From Siderastrea siderea (taxonomy: Eukaryota > Cnidaria > Anthozoa > Scleractinia > Rhizangiidae), in the NCBI GenBank assembly GCA_964030785.1, contig OZ034969.1:30712001-30776000 (forward strand): a DNA stretch of 64,000 bases, read 5' to 3'. The notes under the pieces were generated by a model. That model was given only the letters and a program-made list of their open reading frames with translations, did no database searches and was not told where the DNA came from. A program made the position numbers and the translations under genes. Shown piece by piece: positions 22,076 through 34,039 of this stretch (position 1 is the stretch's first letter; each line of letters opens with the position of its first letter).

Positions 22076-23100
22076 GTGCTACAAAAACGACAGCGACATT
22101 TACAATCGTTAGTTCAGCGACATCGTTCCTGAGAAAGACGCGACAAAGCGACAAAGCTACCCTCCTTGGAAGTCCTCATTAACTCAGTATTCAGTTTGAG
22201 GTCGATTGCGGAAAGAAATACATGTAAGCAGAAACCTTTATCTAGAATGCCATCGCTGTCTAAAACCAGTTCCAAGGGAGCAAAGATGTAAATAAACCAG
22301 CATGTTAATTTTGTATTCGTGCTGACTGAAAATTTATGAAAACAGTCTATCCTATCTACTGTTCTTGACCTTGCGTGACTTCTTGTTTGTAATATTTTCT
22401 GTAGCGTAATCTTCAAAATATACTTTGTCGCCTTTCGTCTCTCGATTTAGTCTGGAAATTTATTTATTCCCATATTTTCCGTGTTTTGTTTAGTTGAAGC
22501 ATCATTACGACCCTCGTTTAGGTTTTGTGGTTGAATCGGAGTAAATGTTAATGTTCATTCCGGCAAAGGGAAGGGAGTTTGATTTTTATCGCGTGGTTAG
22601 TTTCCAACTGACGGGAAATTTTCCTTTACTGTCTTAGCCCAATTAAGAAGGCTAAAGTATGGTTAATTTTGAAATAAGAGATGTTGAAGTCATGGGAAAA
22701 GATTGAAGTCTAGTCCATCTATGTTCTTTCAACTTTAATTCGTAGCAATATACACACATCACATACATTTTTAGCCCGAGCTGAAACCACTGTAACTCTT
22801 GTTCCCAGGGTTTTACGCATCGAGTCGAAAAACACCAATGAAAACTCTCACCTCTGCCCGCCACCACGTTTTCGCGACTCCGGACCGTGAAATTTTCAAA
22901 GGTAAATTTTCCGCAAGAGTTGCATGTATATTCGCTTCCGATTGTTTCATAGGGCTCATAAACAATGAGATTGAATGGACTATTAAACGTCATAGTTGCA
23001 CAAGGGGCCGAACCGTCAAAATTATCCCTTTAAGGACGGTTCCTCCTCATACAGATGTATTTTTGCAAAGGTAATGACCACGGGGGAAAGCAGATCTTCG
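22076..23100. other. Intergenic with one weak exon candidate
   Basis: Largely featureless. The only stretch with coding character is the minus-strand frame described separately at 22835-22993. Confidence 0.4.
22835..22993 (-). CDS. Possible first exon, unknown protein
   Basis: From ATG 22993 on the minus strand the frame reads MTFNSPFNLIVYEPYET ... YTCNSCGKFTFENFTVRS with balanced codon use, and reaches a donor-like gcagag|gtgaga near 22840. No family is recognised and no convincing following exon was found, so this is a weak call that could be chance. Confidence 0.2.
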
Positions 23101-23276
23101 CGAGGGTTATCAGAATCTAAAAAGAAAAATGTGCGTAGCCACACATTTTTTTTTAGCGCACTTTTTTTTTTTAGATATAATTAAGCAACCATAATTCTAA
23201 AAAAAGGTTTTCTTTCCAAACTTAAGCTCTCTGAAAAATGCACGGTTACCCTCCTTTTTAGATTCTAATACCCTTG
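23101..23276. mobile_element. Short MITE
   Basis: Left end agggttatcagaatctaaaa and right end (reverse complement) agggtattagaatctaaaa are inverted repeats of about 21 bp enclosing ~130 bp with T homopolymers. No coding capacity. Confidence 0.7.
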
Positions 23277-24032
23277 CTACAATCTGCTTTTTTCAAATCA
23301 TCATAAACCGCGCAAAAATGTCGTTGTATTAGTAGGCAAATTCCTTAGGACCCGAGATCAAGAGCTACCCGGCTTTTTTAAAATTACGTCTCTTGTAGCT
23401 CTGGTAACGGCCAAAAATTTTACTTTTTTTGATTGGCCGATTCCAACTGTATACCCAATAACGTTAAAATTTTTTGGCTTCTACGCATAACGTTTTGCTT
23501 CCCACTGAATTAATCAGGGCATTAATCGCCAACGAGTCAGCCGAGCGAAGACGCGAGGCTGACAAGGCGGCAGCATTATAGAGCCGCTGCGCGAGGTATT
23601 GTACAGGCGAAAAAAATCTCGACCGATGTGTAAGGTAAGGTAACAAAGAGCTAACACAAGAACCAATCAGAATGTGAGATTTGGTGTATCACTCATCATG
23701 TCATCAAGTTGGTAGTGGTTGGTAATGGTAGTTGGTAGTGGTTCGACTCGGCCGTCGTGAGAGACCTTTGCTAGCAGGGAAGACTGTCACTCGTTGGTTT
23801 GTACGACGTTCCAGGGCCTTTTAGGTGAGTAAAAACACGAGTTTTATATGTTTGTGTACTTTTCTGAACTGCGAGCGAGCGAGCTGAAAAGTGAACCAGT
23901 GTGTTGTTACCGGCCAGCGTGCCAGTTGTCAGGTCAGACAAATCTCTTGAAATTTAAAAGCAGCAAACCTGAGAACAAACTCGTGCATTAAACCGGCTAG
24001 CGTGCCACTAACTGTTATGTTATTTATGTAAT

Positions 24033-24175
24033 ATATCAAACACGAGAAAGAGTGTTTCATCAGGATATCCAAACCCCGAGAAGTGGGTTGAAAAAACGAG
24101 GCGCAGCCGAATTTTTTTTACCGACTTCGTAGTGTTTGGATACCTGATGAAACACTCTTTCGAGTTTTTGATATG
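24033..24175. repeat. Inverted-repeat element (about 143 bp)
   Basis: The arm tatcaaacacgagaaagagtg and on through tttcatcaggatatccaaac is matched in reverse at 24131-24172 (gtttggatacctgatgaaac ... tttttgatatg). The arms are about 43 bp and the centre contains acgaggcgcagccg. Confidence 0.8.
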
Positions 24176-27100
24176 GCTTCTCAAACCATTCATAATTCTA
24201 GGAGAAATTCAAAGCAAAAGTTCGCAAAATTTTATGCTAATTAAGATCCGGTAACCAAACCACCGTCACGGTAGTGATTTCCTTTGTTTTCTCTTTATGA
24301 ATTATTAATAAGTTTGAGAACGTTATATAAGAAATATCAACAGGAATCAAGGTCTGCACTAATTTTTTTTTTATAAAAACCTTTTTTATAAGAACGTCGA
24401 GGCTGGGGTTGGCCAAAATTTTAAGAACCTGCTAAGAACATACCCAGGCTGAGATTTTGTTAAGAACGTCTTTGTCTTGTCTTCAATTCATATTTGTAGA
24501 ACAAGCTATGTAAGAATAAAATTAAGTGTAATAATTTGATGAAAGTAATTTACAGCCTATTTGAGCCCCAAATGCTAGAATTTTTGTGATGTTGCAAATC
24601 ATCTTCCATTGATTTAAAAAAAAAAGCAAATACGTATAACTTTTAGGAAATTGGTAGAACTTGACCTATTTGTTCTTTCTTTCATTCAGAACTATGATTT
24701 ACTGAAATGCTTTTCAATTAATCTTAAGAACATTGTTAAGAACGTCTCAGGCTCAGATCGCCAAAAAAATAAGAACATTCAGTTCCGGTTCAGCCTCAGC
24801 TACAAAATTCGACATTCTTATAAAAAAAGAGTGGTAATATGATTGAAAAGAACTGTTGTGTTATTTATCGTTATATTGAAATTGTGAACAGGAATCGAGG
24901 CCTGATAATGTAAACAGCAATGGCCAGGAATGGTCGCCTGATATGACAGAAAAGAACTGTTCTGTTATTTATCATTCTATCAGAAACGTAACTGGAATTA
25001 TGGTATTTCAAGCTGAATAACAATGACTTGCCACTGTATCAAACTTTTATCACGCCAAATAATCTATGGATATGATGCTGTTAAATCCCACCATTTGTTA
25101 CACATCACTCGAAGTAAACGACTTTCTAAAGAACCAACTGTAAACTAAATGGGACCGCAGGCCAAAAAAACTTCACTTTAAAGCGTGCCCATCATCTCCT
25201 TCACTGTTTTCCCGCCTTATTTCCCCGGGGAATAGAGCCAAATATCTGTCCAATGCGTGCAAACTTAGCTTCATCCTCTTTTAAGCAAGTTAAAGATCTA
25301 CACATCAGGCCGAAACACAACTCGAACATCAGATGAAACATTCATAGCCACGCATTTGAAAGACTTCCCACACAAAAGTTGTTTAAACATTATTTCCAAT
25401 CTGTCCTATTCGAGGAATATTTTCATCTGATCTCATAGTCATGGCCATTTCAATGTTTACCAACGTTCTGTGCGACCTATACTGTATAGATTGTGCAGAG
25501 ACTTCACACATTTTCTAAAATCGCATTCTTTTTTTCTCGTTGGCACTTAGCGATAGCTTCCACTCAAAGAATGTGGCTAAGGGTAGATTACGCGTCCAAA
25601 TTTTGCTGTTTGGTTAAGCACGTAAGAATTCAAAGTTTTATAGAGATTGTCGCTAAATGCCAGCGATTCTTTTCTCGCTACAGCATTTTCTACAAAACTA
25701 CAGCTTGTCCATAAATAAACTTGCATGTAACTGTCTCATCAACTTTTGTAATGAACTCTTGATGTCAAAGTTGAAAAACTTGGGCGCCAAATGGAAATTT
25801 TCGATGGGGTTAAACGTAATACAGTGTAGCGTTTAGTGGCGAAACGATAAATACACCGTTGACATTCTCACACAACAGAACCAGACTAATGTAATAAAAT
25901 AACTGTACAATTCAGTATAACCCAAATGCAATACCTTTATTCAGGTAAGATACAAATCCAAAACCCGTGAGCAAAATGCAGGGAAAATCGTTCTTCTGAA
26001 CAACTATGGCACGAAAGGCAGTTTCTTAAGTTTGTTTCTTTTAAAGCTCCGGGTTTTCTTCAGGAGATTTAGAGGGTCCCGAACAGCTTTTGGTCGATCT
26101 AACCGATAAGAATTCAAATTTATCGGTTATTGTCAGAATAGTCGTGCCCAGAGTTCCACGGAGGAGAATAGAGCAGACGCAATAGCACCTTAACGAATTA
26201 GACATGCGCTAATTCACGACATCCGGTAATGGCTGATACCAGAGCCCTACGATCCCACCGCTGACTGAACAGATCGTAGGCTCTGGGAACGAGAATGACC
26301 CGAGATGCGCAGAATGTATGCGCAGGAGGCACGGTCCTTATGACCCCAGTATTGCAAAAAAGGTACCATCTCCCTTTTCCCTTTCTAAAAAGGCATTTCG
26401 TTTGTGGACACGAACTGTGGAACGTTCCATTTTCAGTTGTTTTATCAATAACGAACCGGAACGGAAGTGGAATCGGAAATTGAAAATCCCTGCAGTTCTA
26501 CATTTGAAATTTAGCCGAACTCAGATCTGGCCAAAGTTACGCACACGAAAGCCGCCAATTTTTAAACCTGAATTCCTACTACACATGTTGTACTGTGGGT
26601 GTTTTAACTGATCCCATACGAGAACAGCTGGGTGGGCCAACCTAATAAGAACACGTTGATATCAGTAAAATCGGCGCTTATCAACATGTGTTATGCAAAA
26701 TATCACTCATTACTTCAGCACGATAGAAGGCACGCTTCACGAGCAATATAAAAAATGTCTAATGAATATGAAAATAGAATTATTTTAAGCTATAAAAGAA
26801 CGCAATTAACTGAGACTATGTACCATGAGACTACTAAGTTCTAGCCTGCGCGCAGACGTCTCCTATTTCCCTCCTATTTTCCTTGCTTCACGCAAAGGAA
26901 AGTATGATTTTCGTGTATCTGCTGTTTTGCAAAGTATTTTAGTTTGGGGATTTTTGACGTTCTACGCCATAATAGATACCGATGTTGACGTGTTAATCGT
27001 TTCCTATGTTGCAGTGGAAAGAAGAGCAGAAGAGCAGAGGAAGCACCCGGTAAGATGAAAAATATTTTTTACAAGTTTTGAGAGGCCCCCTCTTTCTTTT

Positions 27101-27240
27101 CTTTCCTTAGAATAATTTAAAATGCTAAAGTGCAAAACAATGAAATAGTGATCCGTACATGGAGTGACCATACAGTAGCATTTCATCCACAGGATTATTA
27201 TATTGCTGGAACCATATTGTATTACAGCGAATAGCATCAC
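24176..27240. other. Intergenic, no gene seen
   Basis: AT-rich. Between 24390 and 24790 the phrase taagaac(at/gt) recurs in loose direct repeats. At 26230-26285 ccagagcc.tacgatc faces gatcgtaggctctgg (a ~50-bp hairpin). At 26100-26130 accgataa and ttatcggt form another small hairpin. No supported gene. Confidence 0.45.
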
Positions 27241-27254
27241 AGGATTTTATTCCA

Positions 27255-27625
27255 ACATGGAGTAAGAACCCCAGGGCCCCTGGGGGTACTCCCTATAGTG
27301 GGCTATACAGGGGGCTCCGACCGAAAGGGGTGCCTTTTTTAAGCTCACAGTGTACTAAAGGGTATAGGGAAAACTGTCCTTTTAGTCTACGAAAGGGTCA
27401 CAAAATCCGCTGTAAAGCGGAAAAGATGGCGGCTCGAGCTAAGTATATCAAAGGGTCATGGCCAGATTTTGGCAGAGATGACAGCTTTCCACTATGAGCA
27501 AATGAACCAGGATTGCTGAAATGCTATTGTTTTGGCCTACCCTTGAGGTTTAAGAAAGGGTTGTAACTTTACTCTAAGTATAAAAAAAGGCTACAAGTAG
27601 CATTTTTTGTAAAAACTAGTACATT
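27255..27625. repeat. Probable interspersed repeat
   Basis: The stretch opening gcccctgggggtactccc and containing gggctatacaggggg, aaagggtatagg and aagggtcatggcc has the look of a dispersed cnidarian repeat with many aaaggg(t) words. I see only one copy in this window, so the call rests on recollection of similar repeats rather than on an internal match. Confidence 0.35.
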
Positions 27626-30105
27626 AAAGCCAACTCTGAGCGGAGCTTCCCTGTAAAACCTTTATTGACCACCCTCATAAGAACCTCACCTTGAACAGCA
27701 TAATAAGCAAGACCTACATATAAACGCAAGATTTAAACTCAAGAATGGATGCAACTTGAAATTCATCCCAAAATCGAGTGCTATCTATGGACACTTAACA
27801 TGCATGAGCAGGAGCCCGTTACCCTGCATAAGTCAGGCTCAGGAGTTGTGGAAACGAATTTACGAGCAACACAGAAAGGGAGGGCTATATTTTTCAGCGT
27901 ATAGTTTTTTAATAAAGAGCCAACGTGGACAAAACTGATCTAGAATACCCAGTCAAATTACTCAGCCGTCAAAACATCTTTAATTCTGAAGAGCAGCTAA
28001 AATTAGCCAGGAAGTGGTATCGCTTCTTTTACTAAACAATCAATGGGGAATGGCCCTTTAATAGGGACACTGTTTCAAAGCCAACCTAAGTTTGCATCAA
28101 ACGTGTAGTAAACTATTCCTTTCGGCCAGTAATATATAGGGTTGATAAGAGCATCATGTGGCGTGTTGTCAGAACGAAGAAGATATCGCTTCTTGACTTG
28201 GAATTCATTGATCATAATATATCCTTTAAACAGGCCTAAATTAAAAATTAACTTTTTTCAGTTGAGAGACCAACTAAACTTCTACCACGGCATTTCATTT
28301 AGTCACTAATATATTTTTTGTTGTTTCCTTTTTTTCGGGGGGGGGGGGGGGGTGAAGGGAATGATAATATTTGTCACTTTCCGAGCAAACAGTCAGTCAC
28401 TCAGTCACTGAACCTTTCAATTTGATGCTCATAAATAGTACATATAGCCTCAAGGTTTTGGAAATAATTAGGTTTCTTCATGGTATAGTAGTTACCCACA
28501 TGCCAAATCCCCAACCTGGAGACCCTGGAAGCTGTTTAGTCGAACGCAACAGAGTGAGAGTTTTCCGACCTCTAACTTAATTGGCTAATCGCCAAGAGAT
28601 TCTGTACCTAGTACGGACACACCCAACGGATTATCACGTGGGTAACATGTATCGACGCTTATTACAACTTATCAAATATTATTTTTTTGTGAGCTCTTTA
28701 AGTCCTTCACTACTAGCTTTGCCACCTTGAAAACAAAACTTGAAATGGCCAACGCAAACGCTTGAAAAAAAAGAACTTTAAGTGCTATCGGTTTTGGAAC
28801 CAGGCCTCAGACTTGGTATCATAAAGTCCAAGATAAGGAGATGTTTTATGCCACTGGGTTTTGGTTATGAAATGCAGTTGTAGTTGCTGTTGTTATTGTG
28901 TCTGTTTTTTTTTTCGAGGGGAGGGGGTGGGCACTCAGTCGAAGACTAATTAACGCGTATCAAAAACACCCTGGTACCGGAACTCATATCGTTAAAGGCT
29001 AAGTTCGTTTCTTTTTTTCAATTATTTGGTCAGGACAATATCGTTTCCGAATAAAAATCATACCGCTTTGGGAATGGTGGTCACAAAACTAAGAAGGATA
29101 TTACGAAACGATCGATTTCGTAGTCCGACCTCTTACTGGAAAAAAGGTAACATAATACCCTCCCAGAACTGAAAGGGGCCACATCACTTTTACTGACTGC
29201 TGCATGACAATATCACTAAGAATATCACTTCATTACTTTGAAGCAAACCGGCATTTGTCTAGTTTGGACGAGGCTATACAGGTCTTGATTTTCGTTTTTT
29301 GTTTTCTCTTTCCGCCTTTTTGGCCCAAACGAACAACAAACAATTAAGGAGCCACAGTGTTGCAATTGATCGAGACATATTTTTGGCACTTCATGTAGGA
29401 TGTATATGCATTTTCCTCGTCTAATTCACCCTTTTAATTACCAAAACTGTCAATATTAATTTCGTAGTAAATTGGCTAATCCAGATTGAGCAATTCGAAT
29501 TCAATTCCCTTTCTAGGTCGACACAGCTTAACCCGCCTTATTCAACAAGAATACAGAAGAAAGGAATAAAATTCAGCAAACTGACTCTCTTGTCTGCCAC
29601 AGACAAGTCGCAAATCATCATCGTCATTATCGTCATGTCGAGGGAATTCGGCGATTATTAACAAGCGATCTCCATGAACGTTTGTCTCATAAAAGACGAG
29701 TGATTTTAACGGTCAAAACAGGAGTCGTGTTCCAAGGTTTCCACACATGTAGTCGCGCAAACTCTCCTGTCTTTGTTCAAACTAATAAAAAACCAAGGAA
29801 TGATCAATTGCTGCAATATTTCCTAGTTGCCCTTGAGTACTGCCTTTGAAACGTAACCGCATTCACATGGGAGAGATCCATGGTAGAAATCCTCATTTGT
29901 GATATGCTGGGAAATTACTATCACCTTACGCACAAACCTGATCAGGTCAGGTGTTCAAGAGCCATTTCACACTGGATAAAATAAAGTACACTTTTCGGGC
30001 GTGTATTTTTCTAAAAAGCTAGTTTTGAGCTCAATGTAATTTTGAAATTGAAGGTGAGAACTCTTCTTTCCGAAAAGGCCTCATCGATTAGCCAATGACC
30101 CACGT
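27626..30105. other. Intergenic, homopolymer tracts
   Basis: No gene seen. It contains a poly-G tract (about 18 G near 28338) and a G-rich run near 28918. Confidence 0.45.
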
Positions 30106-30107
30106 CT

Positions 30108-30444
30108 CAAAACAACCTTGTCCCCAGGGCCTTCTCCTCGTTCAAAATAACGGATCAAAAAACTCCTGGCCAAGGCTGCTGAAATATTCCAATAATCGTG
30201 GAGTATTTTGTCACGTGACACATGATGAAATGGCTTGTTCGGAGGTTGTTTCCAGCGTCTGGCGGCCCTGTTTGTTTTCTTGCAATCTAAAACCGTTGTT
30301 CAAACGAGACGATAACAATTCATCGTGTTTACGTGACGAAATCCTCGCGAATTTTCGGAGCCATTTTGGCAGCCTTGGCCAGGGGTTTCTCCGATCCACC
30401 ATTTTGAATAAGGAGAAGGCCCTGGGGATGAGGTTGGTCTCAAA
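30108..30444. mobile_element. MITE with ccccagggccttctcc termini
   Basis: Inverted repeats of about 65 bp: ccccagggccttctcctc ... ctcctggccaaggctgc at the left and, reversed, ccccagggccttctcctt ... ccctggccaaggctgcc at the right. About 335 bp, non-coding. The open frames on both strands are shadows of the palindromic ends. Confidence 0.82.
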
Positions 30445-31739
30445 TGACTAAAATTTGGCGAATCTGCTAGATAGGTTTATTCGCACATTGAACAACGCAG
30501 CCTTGGTTTATACTTCCTTCAATCTCGTAAGATCTATTTGTCGCTATAAGTGAGTACCTATTGCAGTTGGCATGACGAACAACATACGAACAAACGAACA
30601 AACAAACAAACAAACAAAATTTGTTAAGGTGTCATGGGTATCTAGTTTACAATAATAGTTCAAAACTGGAATTAAAATCCTTTGAAGAAAGCTTTGTTGA
30701 TCAATTAACCGGCTCTAACGTTGGAGATAATGTTTTAGATTAGTGCAACCGTGCTTTGAACTGCCGATAACCTTCGGGTATTTTTCGTCAAACCTTGTAT
30801 CCTCTTTGCGTACATACAATTTACCCTTTTTATTGACGCTTTTTGTTGATGCATATGTTGTTTCTTATATCCTAACGATTAATTCCGTGCGATATCTTTG
30901 GACGAAACTCAACACGTGGTACGAAATCGAAAGATGGATACCAGACTGCTTACCTCGTCCGATTTGGTCTCCGTCATCCGATTTGTTTACGAAATACAAT
31001 GAACAAGAAAAGCCCCAGGAGCATTAGAGCCAGCCGTTGTTCTCCCTCTCCTCGGGGTGCAAAAGCTATTACAGTCACCCAAGATACGAGTCCATGTGGT
31101 GTAGCGGAAGTTTGCGACGAATATTTTTTTGGCCGGGTGAAATATTTGTTTGGCCGAACGAAAACCGGGAGAAGAAGAAGAAAACGACAGAAAAAAAAAT
31201 GGGAAGTTACAGGTCCATATTAGGATTTTTCTTTAAATATAACCGCTGTGTTAAAAATCGCGTAAGATAATCATTTGCATTTTTGTACCCTCACTGGCTG
31301 TTTTCCCTCCTACACGATGAAGGACGCTCATTATGGAACTTAAAAGGAGGGTTTTAAAAATAATTACCTTTCTAGCTCGCTGGTATATTAGAGGAGAATG
31401 CCCGTGGATGAACGATTGTCCCTGAAATTCCACTGTTCATTTTTCTTCCAGCCCGATGTACGAGTTGCCCGAAGGGGTTTATTTAGTAAATATAAAACAC
31501 AGTGCTGTACACCTCGCCGGTATGAGTCACGGCTTTGCCTCGATATCATGGAATTCTATACAGACACATTTCCCTTTTCAAAATATTTTTATTCACCTTA
31601 AAGCATTACTCCAAATTAATTCCAAAAAAAGTTTAGCTTTCAGAGTTTCAGACCAAATGTAAGCGTTTTCTCTTTCTTAACAGTAACCCAAATTTAACAC
31701 ATGTAGAGATGATCATGGAGGACTGTGCTGCTCATGCAG
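30445..31739. other. Intergenic, downstream of CTHRC1-like gene 1
   Basis: No supported gene. It has an aacaaacaaac tract near 30590-30615 and A-rich low complexity near 31160-31200. Confidence 0.45.
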
Positions 31740-32117
31740 CTACTGTGGTGGAGGAACTTCCTCGATCACAATACGGGCGACGGACTGCCATCCGGTGTAA
31801 GCGTCACCGCCGCTTTTGAAACCACGGCAGTCTCCAACCATCAATCCAACACGTATGTTTCCTTGGCCAATCCCCTCACAATATCCCCCAATCTGACTAT
31901 GTTTGTGAACGTTGGTGTCCTTTCTGCCGTGATTTAAATGGATGGCATCAAGGCCTTCGATGGTGATTGGTTTGGAACATTCCGCACCATTGAAGGTGAA
32001 AAACCAGCGCTTGCAGCAACTCAAGCAGCCAGCGATCCTGAAATCGCCATCAAACTCGACCTTCAATGCTGTCTTGTCATCTTTTTTGACAAAGACGCAA
32101 TCCTTCAAGAACAAAAA

Positions 32118-32148
<31 letters not shown>

Positions 32149-34038
32149 CTGATATATATATAACTTCACTAGAGTTTAGGCTTCAAGAGTATACATCGTT
32201 TTATTGCGACAGTTCTGTTTCATATGGACCAAAATTATAAGGACCACACTCATCAGGCAACTTTAACGTTAAAGTTGCCTGATGAGTGTGGTCCTTATAA
32301 TTTTGGTCCATACGAAACAGAACTGTCGCAGTAAAACGATGTATACCCTTGAAGCCTAAACTCTAGTGAAGTTATTGTTAATGCTCCTCAATCAAATGAG
32401 TTGAGCGCTCTACGAAATACATTCTACTCAAGAAAGAAAGAATTTATATATATATATATTAAGTCTGTTCTTAGTGAAAGAGTGTATGCTGAAGAAGATG
32501 GCGACGAAGAGGAAAACGAAAAGAAGAACAAGAAGAAGAACAAGCCTAACAAGAACAACGAGATGATGGTGGTCGTGGCGATGGTGATAATTACAATGAT
32601 GCGTTGCTCGTAGTAGAGGCAGCGGCAAAAAAATCAGTTACATAAACAACAAGGCACAGAGAGAGGACAAGAAAGATCGCTCTGCCTTAACATATACTAT
32701 TAGCACATACTAACCTTGATCAACCCATAGTCTCTGCCATCATTCAAAGTATCCCATACACACTGTTTCCAGTTCTTTTGAGGGACAACTCCAGAAGGGC
32801 CCTGTTCGCCTCTGTCACCCTGACGGCCTTTGGTTCCTCTCATTCCTTTCTTCCCGGGTGGTCCTTTAGGGTCTTGGTCTCCTTTGGCGCCATCTCTTCC
32901 ATTAAGTCCTGGGACACCAGGGACCCCTGGCACCCCACTGACTGGGCAAGTTGGGCTCACACGACGCTGTACCTTTAAGATCAATCAAGATAAATTCAAT
33001 TAAGGTTCATCATTCATTCCATATAACAAGAGATTGTTTGCCTTCAATACCCATTCGCTCCCTTAATTAAATTTTAGACATTAATGATTCAATTTCATAT
33101 ATCTGCTCATTGATCTGAAAACAACCACTTAAGACAACTGTAGGTTACAGACGAACGTCGTACCTGGTGAGGAACGATTAGATAATGTAGGGGTACCAGG
33201 CAATGTATCGCAAGTACTACTGCAATATCTCAAGCAACAGAACCTAGCGACATCTCCAATTCTTCCAGCAATGCAGAAATTGCAAGATTCTATGGGTGGT
33301 CATCGCAGGGATTGGCTATTGTTCTCGTGTCAGTTACTTATAGTCCATTAAAGTCTGTAGGTCTGCCATATTGCCATTGTTATTCAAAGGCGCTCAGAAA
33401 GAGCATCGTCTATTGGTTGCCATGGACGCGCGGCTGTGCTCATTATCATGGAGTAGGAAGGCTAAACAAACAATAACCGATTCACGTTATTGTCTTCCCT
33501 TTAGTTTCGCAAAATCACACATTTGTGCATTTTTTTTCTCCTTGATTAGGGTGTTCCCGTTAAGTAATGAGAGTAAAATGCTCCAACAGTGCGAAACCTG
33601 ATAAACATAGGAGGAGGCTATGGAAGTTCATTAATATGCGTAAATGTCCGGCCGTTCTGCGCGTTGATACAGTATTGTTCAAAAGTAATGCAAACAAAAT
33701 TCAACAAAAAAAAAAATCCCCTGTGCGAAATTTCGCTATTGCAAGGCGAACCTGAGCGAAATTTCGCGCATACAAGGTGCAACGAAACACGGCAAAGAAT
33801 CAAACAATCAAAGTGTGGCAACAGAGGCAAAAACAAGAAAGCCTATGTCCAGTCTAACACTGACTTATTAACCAGCCTAATAGGACCTATATTTTGACAG
33901 ACTAAAGAAACGCTTTGGCAGACAATGTCACGTCGTTGTAACATAAAATGTTACCTGACTAGTAGGTTTTACTTGCGATATTCCAAAGGTGCTAGCCAAG
34001 AAAAAGCCCAAAGCTAACACGAAGAACAAGCGGAACAT
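31740..34038 (-). CDS. CTHRC1-like secreted collagen protein, copy 1 (intact)
   Basis: Three exons, all phase 0: 33955-34038 (28 aa, hydrophobic signal peptide starting MFRLFFVLALGFFLAS; donor CAG|gtaaca), 32715-32966 (84 aa; acceptor gtacag, donor AAG|gttagt) and 31740-32102 (120 aa plus stop). The product is 232 aa, close to vertebrate CTHRC1 (about 243 aa). The second exon gives a short collagen helix (GVPGVPGVPGLNGRDG...) and the NWKQCVWDTLNDGRDYGLIK motif equivalent to the CTHRC1 neck. The last exon gives the C-terminal globular domain: CLSCCKRWFFTFNGAECSKP, GGYCEGIG, YTGWQSVARIVIEEVP. CTHRC1 is a secreted trimeric glycoprotein linked to extracellular matrix and Wnt signalling; the cnidarian role is not known from this sequence. 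It is the only intact member of a local tandem family. Confidence 0.9.
32115..32160. repeat. AT dinucleotide microsatellite
   Basis: Runs of at repeats (tatatatatacatatatat) in intron 2 of CTHRC1-like copy 1, immediately left of the large palindrome. Confidence 0.85.
32161..32374. repeat. 214-bp near-perfect palindrome in a CTHRC1-like intron
   Basis: The arms meet at ctttaacgttaaag near 32268. Left arm aacttcactagagtttaggc ... gcctgatg and its complement differ at only a few positions. Each arm is about 105 bp with essentially no loop. It probably arose from a foldback MITE inserted in a TA run. Confidence 0.9.
32516..32560. repeat. GAA-rich low-complexity tract
   Basis: Repeated gaagaagaacaa words inside intron 2 of CTHRC1-like copy 1. 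The Leu-rich minus-strand frame over it is an artefact. Confidence 0.7.
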
Positions 34039-34039
34039 T

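Noticed and set aside
22114..22416. 100-aa minus-strand frame
   Set aside because: No family match, no convincing splice partners; kept out of the gene list.
32428..32628. Leu/Val-rich minus-strand frame and Lys/Glu-rich plus frame
   Set aside because: Artefacts of the GAA-rich intron tract.
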